From: Rhynchopus sp. YZ270_cl-10
Lineage: Eukaryota > Euglenozoa > Diplonemea > Diplonemida > Diplonemidae
Assembly: GCA_964035575.1 (NCBI GenBank)
Contig: OZ037862.1
Location: 1,302,001 to 1,366,000, forward strand
Direction of reading: 5' to 3'
Length of the DNA: 64,000 nucleotides
A program made the translations under genes and the position numbers. A model generated the notes under the pieces. That model saw nothing but the letters and a program-made list of their open reading frames with translations. It ran no database searches and was not told the origin of the DNA. This document shows positions 12,236-24,445 of this stretch, piece after piece. The first letter of the stretch is position 1. Each line of letters begins with the position of its first letter.

Positions 12236-12291
12236 TGGAGACTGCACAACACAAAAACCGAGGTGAACTACACTACTCCAGCAATTTTATC
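12236..12291 (+). repeat. Type A micro-element, diverged copy
   Basis: It begins TGGAGACTGCACAACAC, keeps ACCGAGG and CTACACTACTCCAGCAA, and ends TTTTATC. It lacks the central GTGGCAACAC and has no long A run after it, so it is an older copy of the type A unit. Confidence 0.6.
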
Positions 12292-13443
12292 AACAATATG
12301 CAGAACAAAAAAAAGGAATCAATTCCGTTCTTCTATTCTGGATAAAAAATTGTGCATTTTTTTTTTGTTTTGAAAATATTTGTGGACAGATACCGCAAAA
12401 AGCATGACCTTCCAAAGATGACTAGGCAACGAGAGAGAGGCTTACCATCTAAGCAACCTTTCAATTTTACACATTTTCTGTTCTTTTCTTTTCTTTTTAA
12501 ATGCATTTCGTGAGACACTGTACATCCCTTCTTCGTTTTTCCTTTGAAGATAATCAACAAATACCTCAAGCAAAATGAAGAACAAAACAAAAAAATGGTA
12601 GTCTATTGACAGAAAAGACGCTTGTTCGTGTCGAGACTCAGAGGGCAAATTCCTTCTTTTCTAGAGTTTTGACCAATTTAGTGCAATACTTGAGTGTTCT
12701 TCTTCAGAAACACGGCGAAGGGAGTCTCTGAACTGTAGTGAGTAATCTTTAACAACGTAAAAAATAACGTAAAAAAATAAAAAAAATGCTAAATATCACG
12801 TTTGCTGTTAAAAGCGTGGCTTTTTTTGCGCAAAACAGTAAGTAATGCGCGAAAATTCCACACAGAATAGCATTTAACGAGATATATGCCAAGAAGTGAA
12901 TGAATCCCATTCTGTGTGGTTCTACACAAATCTTTTTTTTTTTAAATACAACGATTTTTCAAACAGCTTATTTGATAACATTGTTATTTTTCTTTTTACC
13001 TTCCCTCTCTCTCTCTCTTCTCTCTCCCCTGTGCGACTGCATCTATTTTGCTTACACGCTTCTAAATTAACGAAATTTTCAGGATTCTGCACATAAGAAA
13101 ATAAAAGAAGAAGAAGAAAAAAAGAAACTAAAAAAAGCTCCCGTTTTTTTTCATACAAAGACACAGCGGGCTACTGTTTTTTTTCCTTCTTCTTCCCCGA
13201 CTATAATGCTAAATCCCTTTTTTTTTTAGATGTATTGTCCATTGAGACTCACCCTGACAAAAAAACCCCTTCCTTTTTCTTGCGACAAAACTGAAGTGGA
13301 CATTATTTGGTTGTTCTATTTTCGAATGAAACAACTCAATAAAGACGTCCACTCATCAGCTCTGCGGTTTTTCTTTTTTTTTAGATCTGTATACACGAGA
13401 GAGATCACATACATTGCATTTTTTTTTATAACCCACGGAGTGT

Positions 13444-13482
13444 CAGTACCTGCGTCCAGAAGCGTTTTGGACTGTCAACTTC
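13444..13482 (+). repeat. Type E micro-element
   Basis: CAGTACCTGCGTCCAGAAGC is followed by GTTTTGGACTGTCAACTTC. With its left flank (ATAACCCACGGAGTGT) it closely matches 26295-26350. Other copies are at 19939, 21464, 31715, 32978 and 63505. The AGTGC...GCACT ends can pair. Confidence 0.6.
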
Positions 13483-14319
13483 TTGTCGGTAATTTTATCA
13501 TTATAGATGACGAAGCAAAGTGCCTCAAGAATCATCTTATCCAAACCCTTTTGTCCCCTTATTTTTTTTTTTTCTGTTTCCACAAATACTGCTATAAACG
13601 TACGGGTTATCATTCCGATCTTTTGTACGAAAACCAAAAAAACCTTTTTATAAGATTAATTTGGGTTTTGTTGTTTTTTTTTTTCTTTGCCTTCCACACC
13701 CGCCTTTATTATAATACAAGGTGACAACACACGAGAGGTCTATTTTTTAAAAAATTTCTCTTTGTTTTTTTTTTTTGTTTTTTTTTTTTGTAACGTTTGC
13801 GATACTAATATTATCTCCATGACTTTATTCTAGAAACTAAAATGGTGATGTCGTTCTTTCTCTATTCTGATAACAAGATTTTGTTCTTTGTCAGACTCTA
13901 TACTATTGATTTTTTGTTCTCTTTTTTTTCCTTCGAGATTATCGCCTTTTTCTGCGAGATATAACCAGTTTTTTCTGGAATTTTCTGTTTTTCTTTTGTC
14001 TTTTTCCCCCCATTGCGAACAATTTAAAACCAAACCAAACAAATAAATCTCTGTTCGATATTCTTACAACTTTGAAATTCGTCTGAACTTCACCCGAACG
14101 TCAAAATACATTTTAATCGAATTGAGAACTGTTTTGTTATACCACTTGGTAAGTTATAATATTTTTAAGTTGATTATTTGTCGATTTGTTTTACTTATTT
14201 TTAAGATTCCTCTCTTATGACAACAAAGAGGTCGGAGGTAATTTACTTTTTTTTAAAATTTACAACAACAAAAAAAAGACTGTTTTTGTACAGCTTTATT
14301 CATTACAACAGAAAAAAAA

Positions 14320-14431
14320 AGTGGAGATTGCACAACTGTGGCAACACAACCGAGGCAACTACATTATTCCAACAATTTATCAAAAAATAGTGGAGCACAC
14401 TCTGTGTCTACACTAATACAACCTAGTTTGC
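14320..14431 (+). repeat. Type A and type B micro-elements side by side
   Basis: A full type A unit (14320-14381) is followed by AAAAAA and then a type B unit (14388-14431) that begins TAGTGGAGCACACTCTG and ends CTAGTTTGC before another A run. The two types share the AGTGGAG start, a TACACT block and a final C before A6 or more, so they look like branches of one superfamily. Confidence 0.8.
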
Positions 14432-15470
14432 AAAAAATACAAAATAGTATTCAAAAAAAAAGTGACAAAAAAAAATGCAAAGATGACGGTATGGTACATT
14501 GATTTGCTCCTGACATTAACCTGACAGAGGCTTAACAAAGAAAACATCCTACAAGCGAACCCATACCACAAAGTTTTACCCCAGTCTCCCACTCTCTTAA
14601 ACCCCCTCTAGGTTTTGAGCTCTCAACAATACGATTATTTTTTTGTTCAACGATTACCAACAGAGGCGTAGAGTAGCGCCATCTAATTCTGTTTTTTTTT
14701 CCTTTTTTTTTTTTTTTTGTTCTGTCCAACACTTCCTACGGTACCTAACCATTTTGCATATTTCAGGAGAGACTTGCTCCACTCCGACGTGCTGAGAAAG
14801 GCTATCGATAGCTGCAATGTCATACACTTTCCCAGCCGTCTTATTTCCCTCCCCCCCCCGTCTCTGACCTGTTAACAAAACAATTGAACCTCACCTTTCA
14901 GTGAAAAAATAAATCCATCAAGGCGACCCTAAAACTTTTTTAAAATTCCGTGCATGTCAATTTTTCAATAAAAAAACATAGTGGAGCACACTCTAGGGTG
15001 GCTACACTAATACAACCAAGTTTTCAAAAAAACAAAAAATAAATGTGCCGAGTGGGAGTGTTGGGAGGCGCTGAAAGCACTCTTTTTTTTTCGGTGTACA
15101 AAAAAGAAGTACTGAAGTTACACTTTATTTTCGGCACTGCCACACACACATCAATGGACACAAATTAATGGATTTGCTGTTCTATTTTTGACATCCTTAT
15201 CAACTTTTACTTTTACTTTTTTTTTGTCGCCAAGGAAATAACCGAAAAATAACTAAATATGGATCCACATTCTGTTGCATGCCTGCTTCCCATAGGCCGT
15301 TTGCAAACTATCATGGTACACTGTTGTTGCGCTGTACGCCGAAGGGGAGAAACCCATCGTGCTCGCATGACACATTTTTAAAAAAAAAACATAAATTTAG
15401 ACATTCTGTTCTTCTTGGAAGCTGAAGCACCAAGAGAGAAAGTTATTGAAAAGCGGGTATGTTAGCAAAT
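14432..15470. other. Non-coding stretch
   Basis: No gene is supported. It holds one type B micro-element (14979-15025). The remainder is AT-rich, with short low-complexity frames only. Confidence 0.6.
14979..15025 (+). repeat. Type B micro-element
   Basis: A 47-bp unit runs from TAGTGGAGCACACTCTAGGG to CAACCAAGTTTTC. The bases before it (A7 then CA) and after it (A7 then CA) agree, which is consistent with a target duplication of an A-tract plus CA. Confidence 0.85.
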
Positions 15471-15477
15471 TTTTTGA

Positions 15478-15614
15478 AAACAAACAAACAAACAAACAAA
15501 CAAACAAACAAACAAACAAACAAACAAACAAACAAACAAACAAACAAACAAACAAACAAACAAACAAACAAACAAACAAACAAACAAACAAACAAACAAA
15601 CAAACAAACAAAAC
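15478..15614. repeat. (AAAC)n microsatellite
   Basis: A CAAA/AAAC tetranucleotide is repeated about 34 times with almost no interruption. Reading frames through it (poly NKQT or poly CLFV) are artefacts of the repeat. Confidence 0.97.
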
Positions 15615-16104
15615 AAAGCTGTACACGTTCGGGATTAATCCCAACATCTATTTTTCCCCACATTCTAAACAAGCCCCATCGGACAGAGTTTCCCCTTTTA
15701 ACTCACGAAAAAACACACACGAACATATTCGGTCAACCCCGTTCGATGACCCAAACAACAACCCCCCATTTTTTTTTTTTTTTTGTGAGCCCCGGGTTCC
15801 CTTAGGAGATGTGTGCGCAATGAGAGGCACATCACGTCATTTCAAGTTCCCCCTTTTATCTCTTCCCCTTCTCTGGTGCGATCAAAAAAAAAAATCTGTT
15901 TTGTTATAAGCATCCAAGCCCTATTCCGAATTGAGACATCTTTTATGTGTATTTTGTACTTTCTGTTCTTTGTTGTGAAAGTATATGAAACTAATTTGAA
16001 GAAAAAAAAATACTCTTTTTTTGGTTGTCTTTGGGAAACAGTGGCTTGCATGATGCTGTGATAGCAATTCTCTCCCCCTCTTCTCCACTTCTCCACTTCC
16101 CTTC

Positions 16105-16141
<37 letters not shown>

Positions 16142-16637
16142 CCCACGTCGTTGCAATAATTTGAAAAGACAAGCAATAAGCAAAAGCTTATAAAATAATA
16201 CAAAACAAAAAATCACATTTTTTTTTCAAATGAGTGCAAAAAAAGAGGTAGTTACGACTGTCTTTTAATGATAGCTGCACTATCCCCCAACAGATTAGCC
16301 GGGGGAAAAAACGTACAATTTTAAAAAAAATATCGATTTTTTTTTAAAACCCCCTCCCTACTTCCACCATGGTATTCTCAGTTTTGCAAAAAAAAGAAGA
16401 AAAAAACCCCCTTTTTTTCTCCCTTTCCCGTTGTTTTCAACAGCAGGAAAATACCCCACCTCCCCACCTGTTTTTTTTTTGAAGCCTCACACTTCATTTA
16501 TATCACTCAAAAATAAATCCCTTCCCTTGAAGATGGTTGTCGTTTTTTGTCTTTCACCCTCCCCTACTCTCATCTTCGTATTTATTTTTAAAGAGTTTCT
16601 TTCCTTAGTTTTACCCACCGCCCGAAAAATCCCCCCC

Positions 16638-16669
<32 letters not shown>

Positions 16670-16990
16670 ACTTTCCCATGCCGTACAGTGTGCGTACATT
16701 GTCCGCTTTCGTATCTGTTTGTGTTAAACCACCTTTTTTGGTCTCAAAGAGGTTTCCTCTTCACCAGGTACTCAGTGGGGGCGTATTGTAATAGAAAAAA
16801 AGTATCAGTACAGAATATTTATTACACATTACGCAGAGACAAATCAGCATTTGATTTGTCTTTTTTTTTTGAACGTTCTTTGGTACTTTCTCTTTGGAAA
16901 GTGGATGAACTGAAATTCATTGATTTAGTGGTCTCTCAAGCGATAGGGGAAAAAAAGGGATTGGGTATCCCAGCCTTCGGGAGACATTTG
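15615..16990. other. Non-coding stretch
   Basis: No gene is supported. It holds a type G hairpin near 15807-15841, a CT run near 16110-16138 and a ~32-base A run near 16640. A very diverged type A-like segment may lie near 16248-16305. Confidence 0.6.
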
Positions 16991-16995
16991 AGTTA

Positions 16996-17125
16996 CCGTA
17001 AAAAAGAATTATTTTGGGCCGGAACAAAACTGGGACCAAAAAAATCCTAAGTGGTCCCAGTTTTGTTCCGCCCCAGAATATTTCTGTCCCAAAATTGTTA
17101 CGACCCAGAATAGTTCCTTTTACGG
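16996..17125. mobile_element. Palindromic MITE flanked by TA
   Basis: The ends TACCGTAAAA and TTTTACGGTA are exact inverted repeats. The inner arms GGAACAAAACTGGGACCA and TGGTCCCAGTTTTGTTCC pair almost perfectly around a short loop at ~17040-17050. Counting the TA as the duplicated target gives a 130-bp element, as in Tc1/mariner-type MITEs. The superfamily is inferred from the TA target only. Confidence 0.6.
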
Positions 17126-17130
17126 TATTA

Positions 17131-18918
17131 GAACCCCGATGGATGTTGGTACAATAAAATTACCCAATCCTTTACCCACAAGCAGAAACGGAAGATGCCA
17201 ATGTTACGACGCACTGTATGAAACAAAAAAAAATCAATCCCGGAAGAGAAAAAAAAAAAGTTTCTTGGAAGAAATTTCCCCTCACCCTCACCCTCAGTTT
17301 GGATTTCAAAAGTGCACCATTTTGTTGTACCTTTGTTGTTTATTACTCACCCCCCTTGGCTGGCCCCCCTCCCTCCCCTCCCCGTTGGTGGTCACCCCCC
17401 TCAGGAACATAAGTGCGTAAAAAAGAAGAAGAAAAAAAAAAAAAGGAACAAAAAAGAAAGTGGAAAGTCGCTAAATGATGAAGTGAGTTTTGGTCGTGAA
17501 TATCTTGTGAATGTTTTTTTTTTTTTTTTTTTGAAATTTTTTTTGTAAGGTGACTAAGCACGAGAGGCTTTTTTTTAAAACCCCCCAAAAAAACACAAAA
17601 TTTACAAAGAAAAATTAGGAAAAAAACAGCTTCCTATTGTCCCCTCAATGGAAAAACCCCCGACTTTTTTTTTTTTTGTTGTACCGGCTAAGCAGAGTGT
17701 TTAGTTCATTTACAAACTCATTATTGTGAAGTCGGGGTGGGTAGGGAGGGGGGCGGAAAAGTATGGAGAAAAATGTATTTGACTTCAAACGCCCTCTCGG
17801 GTTCTGTTGCCGAAGGATTGCGCGATGGTATCGGATTGAGATGACCACAGCTCTCTGGTACCACGAAGACATCTTGGCAGGGCAACATAATCTTTTTCTT
17901 CGTGCGAAAAGAAAGATGGGGAAACATTTTTGTTGATCCCTCACCATATAACTATCAATGTATTGATTGCATATGATGAAAATACTCTTCGTAAATTTTC
18001 TTTTTTTTTTCAAGACTTCTTGTATGGTTCCTTTTTCGTGACTTCGCAGACGCCTTGAATCAGATATACCTCAAAAAATGGATGTAGCACCGCATGACTG
18101 GGGCCCCGATGTACCAAGGCACCCTGCACTACAAGGTGTATTTCAAGTCAAAGAATTTAGGAGAATCTCTCGAATTTTTGAACGTTTTTTTTTTTTTTTT
18201 GTGTACTTTCTCATTGGAAAGTATGAAGTTTTTTTTTCCCCTACCCCCTTCACATTGTTCGATAGTCAAACAGCTGCACTCAGGGACAGCTTTTTAGTAG
18301 AGGTGGTGCCTGCATCCGTCAACGAGGTGTCTGCGCTTCCTCAACTTCACCTTTCTTCATCCCCTTCCTTGGAGGAGGGGGCACGTATGTGGTCAAAAAA
18401 CACTACGTAAATATTTTTCCTTTTCATTTCAAAAAATGCTCCATTTTTGTTATATAAGTCAGTTACCTCCCCATACAAAGAAACCAAGAAAAATACAAAA
18501 AAAAAAAAAAAATGTATTTCTGAAAGTGTGTCAATCCCCCCCTTTATCGCTCTTCCCACTTGCCCCCCTTCATTGGTGTGTATTGTGAATAAACAGCGCT
18601 TATTAAGTGGGCGGTGATAAAAAAAATCGGACCTTTTTGATTCTGAGGGAAATGTAATGCCAGCGTTTTTGTAAAAAACCATTCCAGGGAGGAGCTCCCG
18701 GGAAAAAAGTGGTTCAGCCACTGAAGCCACTTTGTTAAAAGGAAAAACGTTTTTTTTTTTTGACTCGCTTTTGGGGATTCACCAATCGAGGGTCCGGCCT
18801 TGCATTCAGTTCAGAAAAGTTTTAAAAAAAAAAACGTACTGAGCCCCTCCTATCGCTTCTCAACTGATGTGGTAGTTCACGTGTTCTTTATGGGGAGTCG
18901 TTTGTACGTAAAAAACAC
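17131..18918. other. Non-coding stretch
   Basis: No gene is supported. It holds a type F hairpin fragment near 17549-17573, a diverged type H unit near 18087-18152 (GTACCAAGGCACCCTGCAC then TTTCAAGTCAA) and a diverged type E unit near 18306-18345. Confidence 0.55.
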
Positions 18919-18970
18919 AGTGGAGCTTGCGCGGTGGCAACTGCAACTACACTATTCCAACAATTTTTTC
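18919..18970 (+). repeat. Type A micro-element, shortened copy
   Basis: AGTGGAGCTTGCGCGGTGGC, then AACTACACTATTCCAACAAT, ends TTTTTC before a 15-A run. The middle is shorter than in full copies. Confidence 0.75.
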
Positions 18971-19080
18971 AAAAAAAAAAAAAAAAGTCAAAAAGTCAAA
19001 AAGCTTTATCTATTATTTCATTTGCTTTCATCTTTTACCAAGTTTGGGTACATTTTAGTGCACCCTTTATTATACTAATT

Positions 19081-19584
19081 TGGTGTGTTCCGGGGTATGG
19101 GATTTTACACATCTTCACACATCTTCACAACTCTTCACAACTTTTCACAACTTTTCACAACATAATTTTGGCCATATTTTTGTGAAGAATTGTGAAGAGT
19201 TGTGAATAGTTGTGAAAAGTTGTGAGAGTTGTGAATTGAAATGAAAATTTGGATGAAAAAAACACAGACGTTGTGAATATTTGTGAAGAGTTGTGAACAG
19301 TTGTGAAGAGTTGTGAATTGGGAAAACCCCCCCTTTTTTTCTCCAATTCACAACTCTTCACAACTGTTCACAACTGTTCACAACTCTTCACAAATATTCA
19401 CAACGTCTGTGTTTTTTTCATCCAAATTTTCATTTCAATTCACAACTTTTCACAACTATTCACAACTCTTCACAATTCTTCACAAAAATATGGCCAAAAT
19501 TATGTTGTGAAAATTTGTGAAAAGTTGTGAAGAGTTGTGAAGATGTGTGAAGATGTGTAAAATCCCATACCCCGGAACACACCA
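19081..19584. mobile_element. 504-bp foldback palindrome with 5-bp duplication
   Basis: Two arms of about 240 bp form a near-perfect inverted repeat around a centre at ~19320-19346. The ends are TGGTGTGTTCCGGGG and its complement. Each arm is mostly iterations of TTCACAACT-like 10-mers. The target duplication TAATT occurs at 19076-19080 and 19585-19589. Both flanks belong to the repeat that is uninterrupted at 40155-40210, so this is an insertion into that repeat. There is no transposase; it is non-autonomous. Confidence 0.85.
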
Positions 19585-19589
19585 TAATT

Positions 19590-21741
19590 CTATTCAGTAG
19601 AATAGTTAGTATATGAAACAACATTTTACCAAGTTCAGCTTAGCGCTTCAACCCTAAGATTAAGATTTTTAAACTACATTTGCAAACACACCTCTCGCAT
19701 ATTTTTTTTCGATGACATATTGTTCTTATGTCTCATGAGTCTGTCGTATTGACGCTTTTTTTATTTTTGCATTCTTTTTTATTAAAAAACCCCAACATTG
19801 TCAGCCTTTTGTAACAATGTAAAGGATGAATGAGCAACGCAGAACGGAAAACGGAAAAATGAAAAAATAGTACTTTTTTTTTTTTCCTTTTTTTCTATTT
19901 TTGTGACTCATTTTGATTTCTTTTTTTTTTTTTTTCACCAGTGCCTGCGTCCGCCGATGAATGGTGAGGCGTTTGCACTTTCAACTTCTCTTTTTTTGAT
20001 AGGGCAATCTTGCGTAAAGTCCACACCTCCTGCGATACCTACAACTTCGACTTGTCCAATTGTCAGGGATGGTTGCTCCCTTCCTGAATGAACGTTGTGC
20101 TGGGGGTGCTGGTTATCCTGAGATTCCTCTTGAATTTTATTTCTCTCTCTCTCTCTCTCACTCTCACTCTCACTCTTTCTCAACCAAACTATAACAAAAA
20201 AAAACCCCAAAAAAAAGCCTTTTTTTTCAAAGAAAAGTCTTTTTTTTACCTAACAGTGGTTCTACCTAAGCACAATCTGACCCGTTTTCTTATTGTACAT
20301 TATCCTTCTGTTACCCTGCAGTCCCTCATTTCTCTTCATTTGTTTTTAAAAGAATAATAACGTAACGTAGAGGGTCCTCGGTTATTTTATTTTTATTTTT
20401 TTGTGCGAACTTTGCTATCTGTTCAATGAAAAAAAAAAAAAAATAAATAACACAACGAAACATAACAAGGGATTTTTTGTTCTGACCTTTGATATTTTCA
20501 TTATTTTTTTCCATCTCGAAAATCGTGTATTCTAGCTTGCGTGGGTGTGTATGGTGTAATAATACCCACCCCCCATCCCTAGCCCTTTTTTCGTGTATCT
20601 CTTTTTTGCCTATGCTTATCAATTTATTGATTGCATATGTTGAAATGCTTTTTGAACAATTGTTTCTGGAGGGGATATTGATTGATAAAACGAGAGAACC
20701 ACCGCCAAAACAACGGTATACTACGACACAAAAAAAGGGCAGATTCTGGGGCCACATACGGGAATCATAAACAATCGTTTTCCCCCCCTCCCTTATTTTT
20801 TGTTGTCGGTGACTCTTTAATTGAAAGTAACTGAAATCATGTCCACTCCACACACACCTAGATGTAAGAGCCCACCACTCCCCTCCCTATTCGTACCTAA
20901 ACCGGCATAGACTTCCTACGGTCCGCAATAAAAAAAAAAGTTGTTTTATACAAATTAAAAGAAAATTCTAGAAAAGTAAATTAAAAAAAAGAAATGTTAT
21001 TCTATCATTATGCTTGTGTCATAAGAAATAACAGGAAAAAACAAAAAATCGAGTTTTACGTAAAAACGCATTTCTGTCTTGCGGGGATCATATTTATTTT
21101 CATTGTCTCTTTCTTTGTACCCCGTGTGAGGCATTTCAGCCCCCCCGTTTGACAGAAGCATCAAAACAAAAGCAAAAAAAATCTCTTCTTTGAAGTCTTT
21201 CATTTCATGTTCTCCCCACACACACCCAGGGGCCGTTTTTTTCGTCTCCTGTTCTCTGGAGGTGTGGACGACGTTCCCTAACCTACGAGGTTCTGCTAGT
21301 GTGTGAAAATGCCGTCTTTTGGAACGCCCCCCTCTCTTGGGCTATCCAAAAAGGGGCTAGAAACACCAACCATCGTGGGTGACAGTATTAACCCCCGCTT
21401 CCCTTCACCCCTGACATACATACAACAATTTTTTTTTTCTCGTGTTCTATTTTCTTTTAGTGTCAGTGCCTGAGTCTACCGATGAACGGTTGAGGGCATT
21501 TTTTTTTGCACCAACTTCTCTTATTTAGGGGAATTTACTCTCGGTAGTAAATTGCCTTATTTTACCATGGGTTTCATGGTTCGTTTCAAAAGAAGAGTGA
21601 TTCGTTCATCTGACAAACGACTTCTTTTTCCCCCTTACCAAGCAATGCGTGCACATGTATTAAGCCTCCTGAAGAAATAAGGGAGAACGCTAGATACTAA
21701 TGTGAGTTGTGTAAAATTGGGTCAGGGGAGAAAAAAATGAC
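19590..21741. other. Non-coding stretch
   Basis: No gene is supported. It holds type E units (19939-19987 and 21464-21517) and a CT/CA run near 20145-20176. The open frame of about 175 codons on the minus strand near 20.3-20.9 kb is low-complexity and shows no domain. Confidence 0.6.
19939..19987 (+). repeat. Type E micro-element, best copy
   Basis: CAGTGCCTGCGTCCGCCGAT, then GAATGGTGAGGCGTTTGCAC, then TTTCAACTTC lies between two T-tracts. AGTGC/GCACT and GTCCGCC/GGTGAGGC-like segments can pair. The copy at 32978-33027 agrees closely. Confidence 0.7.
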
Positions 21742-21801
21742 AGTGGAGATTGCACAACCGTGGCAACACAACCGAGGCAAACTACACTCCAACAATTTAT
21801 C
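21742..21801 (+). repeat. Type A micro-element
   Basis: A full 60-bp unit runs from AGTGGAGATTGCACAACCG to CAACAATTTATC. A7TGAC precedes it and A6TAAT follows, so AAAAAAT may be the duplicated target. Confidence 0.85.
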
Positions 21802-23938
21802 AAAAAATAATAATTAACCGCGTCAAAATGAGTAGCAATGTGTCATTGCCTCTCACTAGCGGCCACTCTTATAGTGTGTAGAGTTGTGGGGGGGGTGTTT
21901 TTTTCAAATGGTTGGTTTCGTATCCCCCTCCCTCCCTTCTCGAGTGCGTGGTGTTCGTTGCCTTCCCGTTTTGCAACCTTTGTAAAAAACCAAAAAAAAA
22001 TTGGAAAAAGGCCCCCCTTTTTTTACCCAGCCCCTTAAATCTGGTTTCCTTTTGGATAAGACACTGGCCTTTCCTAAAAGAAAAAAAAAAAGACATCTTA
22101 ATATGGCTAGGTCTCACTCCCATATTGAGCGGTTAGTATTATTTCGTTCCTTTTTTAAAAAAATGGGGGCTGCCTAAAAATAGGTACCCTCTTTGAAAGA
22201 TGCACGACAGCTTCTTTCAGGTTTTCTATTGTTTTTTTGTTCGTCTTTTTGTTCAAAAAAAGTATAAGTTCAAATACAAATGTGAACAGTGGAGGTGTTT
22301 TGGCGGACACTGTGTACACAATGGATTTGAACGGAAGAACGATCCAATTTTTACCTTGAAACGTGGGCATTATTTTTTTTTTTTCTGACTACTTGAAAGA
22401 TGTGTGCACGAGAAGCACATTTCATTCAAGTTTTCTCTTCTTACCGAACCGTACACAACTGAAAAAAGCCACTCTTTTTCATGTTGTATTTTTTTCTTTG
22501 TTACGAACGGTCTACCCCACACTCTACACCCCCCTCCTGTATTTAAACGTGCACAAAGAGGCGCGCTCTTTTTCGCTCTTTCAAAGTTTTCGTTTTCTTT
22601 TTTCTGTTCCAAGCGGGTTTATCCATCTGCACTATCTTTGGGCTCTGAGTAACCCATTTTTTTTCTCTCGCAATCTTACACTTCTTTTTACTAAAAAATT
22701 TAGTAAAAAGGAGTCTTTTAAAGTGAAAGGAAACGGCGCAGCAACTTCACTCTAAAAAAAAGGTGAAGTGAATGCTGTCTGTTGAATCCTCTCGTGTTAA
22801 AGAATCAGGGCTGCTGTCCCCTGTATGTAACCCCGCTGCGTAGGCCAACAAGAAACGTACGCGGTTTGCAGCAACAGGGAAAGCGTTGCAGGTACACCGT
22901 GTGCCAGTAACGTTCAACCCACCTACTTCGCTAGGTGTATTTAAAAAAAAATAAAGGATGGCTAAGCAAAAAAAAACGAGACGCTTCGGCTTATCGCACA
23001 AACGTTTATTCTTTTGATTTTTTTTTCTATTGTACCAACTTTTCAATTAACCCTCGTCTTTCCTCCTTGTATCTTTACATGCAGGCAGTGTAAGCGTACT
23101 CTGTTTAAGAGTTCCTTCGTCTGGTAGGTATCCGGGAAAATGTGCCATTCCAAGGCAGCATCTGGCCATTTGCCGTTAAATGCTATAGTTTTCCCCACGA
23201 TTGATAGTGGCAAATATGTGGACGAGAGGCCTTCTGATAAGTTATCTTAAGATGACTAAATCAAGAGGCTTAAGGTTCAATTTTTTTTTGTGGTCTTTTT
23301 TTGGCCCTCCTCAACACAGAACAGATCGTTGTAAATCGGCTGTTTTCGAGGTTTCGTCATAAAACTTCGTTCACGCGCAGAACTGAAAAAATATGTGAGA
23401 GTTTTGCGAGACTGTGCAAAACGTTTTTGCAGCCTAGATATTCCAACGAGTTCACAACTATCCATTATTTTTATTTTTTTCACATTTTTTGAGCCTTTTT
23501 TTTTCTCTCAAAAAATCTTACATCTTCCCATCCTTACCATTAGTGTAATACCCCCATTGTACAAAAATAGCCCCCATTCCCTTACCCCCTTCACCTCCTG
23601 TTGTATTCCTGAACTCCTCACATTGCTGAGACTTGAAAAGGAAAACTGGGCCAACGTTAACCTTCTTTGTTCTATTGATCACTTTAGAGAGGAAATAAGC
23701 ACGTACTTTCATAAAAATTATATTCAAATAAAAAAGCGCAGCATAGAAGAGTACAACTTTTCTGTTGCAGTGTAAAGAGAGATTTCGAACGAAAAGGAGG
23801 GACAGAGACAACGTTGTCGAGCGTTTTTATTTTATTTTTTTCCTTCGCGAACCAACGACATCTACTGCACGACATATATCTTCTTGTCTGCCGTGGTGAA
23901 AGTAATAGTTCTACTGTTGCAAAGGGTAGAAACTGTGT

Positions 23939-24018
23939 AGGACTGCATGGTTTGGGTGTCCACCCCCCCGGTACAGCCGATCATTGTACCAAGGTACACT
24001 GTTCACGAGAGGGCTTTA
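23939..24018 (+). repeat. Type H hairpin repeat, copy 1
   Basis: AGGACTGCATGG, a GGTGTCCACCC block, GGTACAGCCGATCATTGTACC, then AAGGTACACTGTTCACGAGA and GGGCTTT. It is closely related to 49941-50040. It carries the CACGAGAGG motif also seen in type F and G hairpins. Confidence 0.7.
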
Positions 24019-24410
24019 CTTTTTTCCTTCCAAAAATCCCACACCGGCATAATAAAGTCCCTGCTTGTTTTGATCGGTTTCAAACCCCTTGCGAGGGGAA
24101 AGTATACAAAAAATCCTTTCAATGGCCCTCTCTCTCTCTCTCTATTTCTCTCTCCTATTTCATACTTTCAACCATTTTAAAAAATTGGTTGCGAAACAAA
24201 ACTGATAATTGCAGACTGCCGTCAATGTCAGCTAACCAACAGATTATCAAAAAAAAAAAAAAGGTCCCCTCTTTTTTTATGTACAAAACATCGAATTTTT
24301 CTTTTTAAGAAAAAATCGCTACGATCCATTGTATTGGTGTGTATTTGCTTCCTCACCTATTTTCACCGACATTTCTTTCATTATTTTTTTTTTCTTTTTT
24401 TTTTTTTCTC

Positions 24411-24445
24411 AAGGTGACTGAGCACGAGAGGCTTAGGGCCATCTT
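24411..24445 (+). repeat. Type F hairpin micro-element, reference copy
   Basis: AAGGTGACTGAGCACGAGAG is followed by GCTTAGGGCCATCTT. The halves AAGGTGACTGAGC and GCTTAGGGCCATCTT pair across a CACGAGAG loop. Similar units occur at 11772, 11939, 12416, 17549, 23250, 25675, 33105, 33447, 35756, 39819, 45480, 49784, 59797 and 60197. Most lie next to T-tracts. No known RNA family is recognised. Confidence 0.7.

Larger units (their letters stand above)
10847..14319. other. Non-coding stretch with hairpin micro-repeats
   Basis: No gene is supported. It contains a partial type C end (11510-11525), type F hairpins near 11772, 11939 and 12416, a diverged type A copy (12236-12291) and a type E copy (13444-13482). 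The rest is poly-A/T-rich. Confidence 0.6.

Noticed and set aside
14320-14431. Reading types A and B as CRISPR-like or SINE elements
   Set aside because: There is no regular spacing with unique spacers, no Pol III A/B boxes and no tRNA or 7SL similarity.
15397-15805. Frames reading poly NKQT or poly CLFV
   Set aside because: They are products of the AAAC microsatellite.
22755-22940. Protein-like minus-strand stretch of ~60 codons
   Set aside because: Codon use is reasonable, but no start, splice sites or family are visible, and part overlaps a CACGAGAGG-type repeat motif. Not enough to call.
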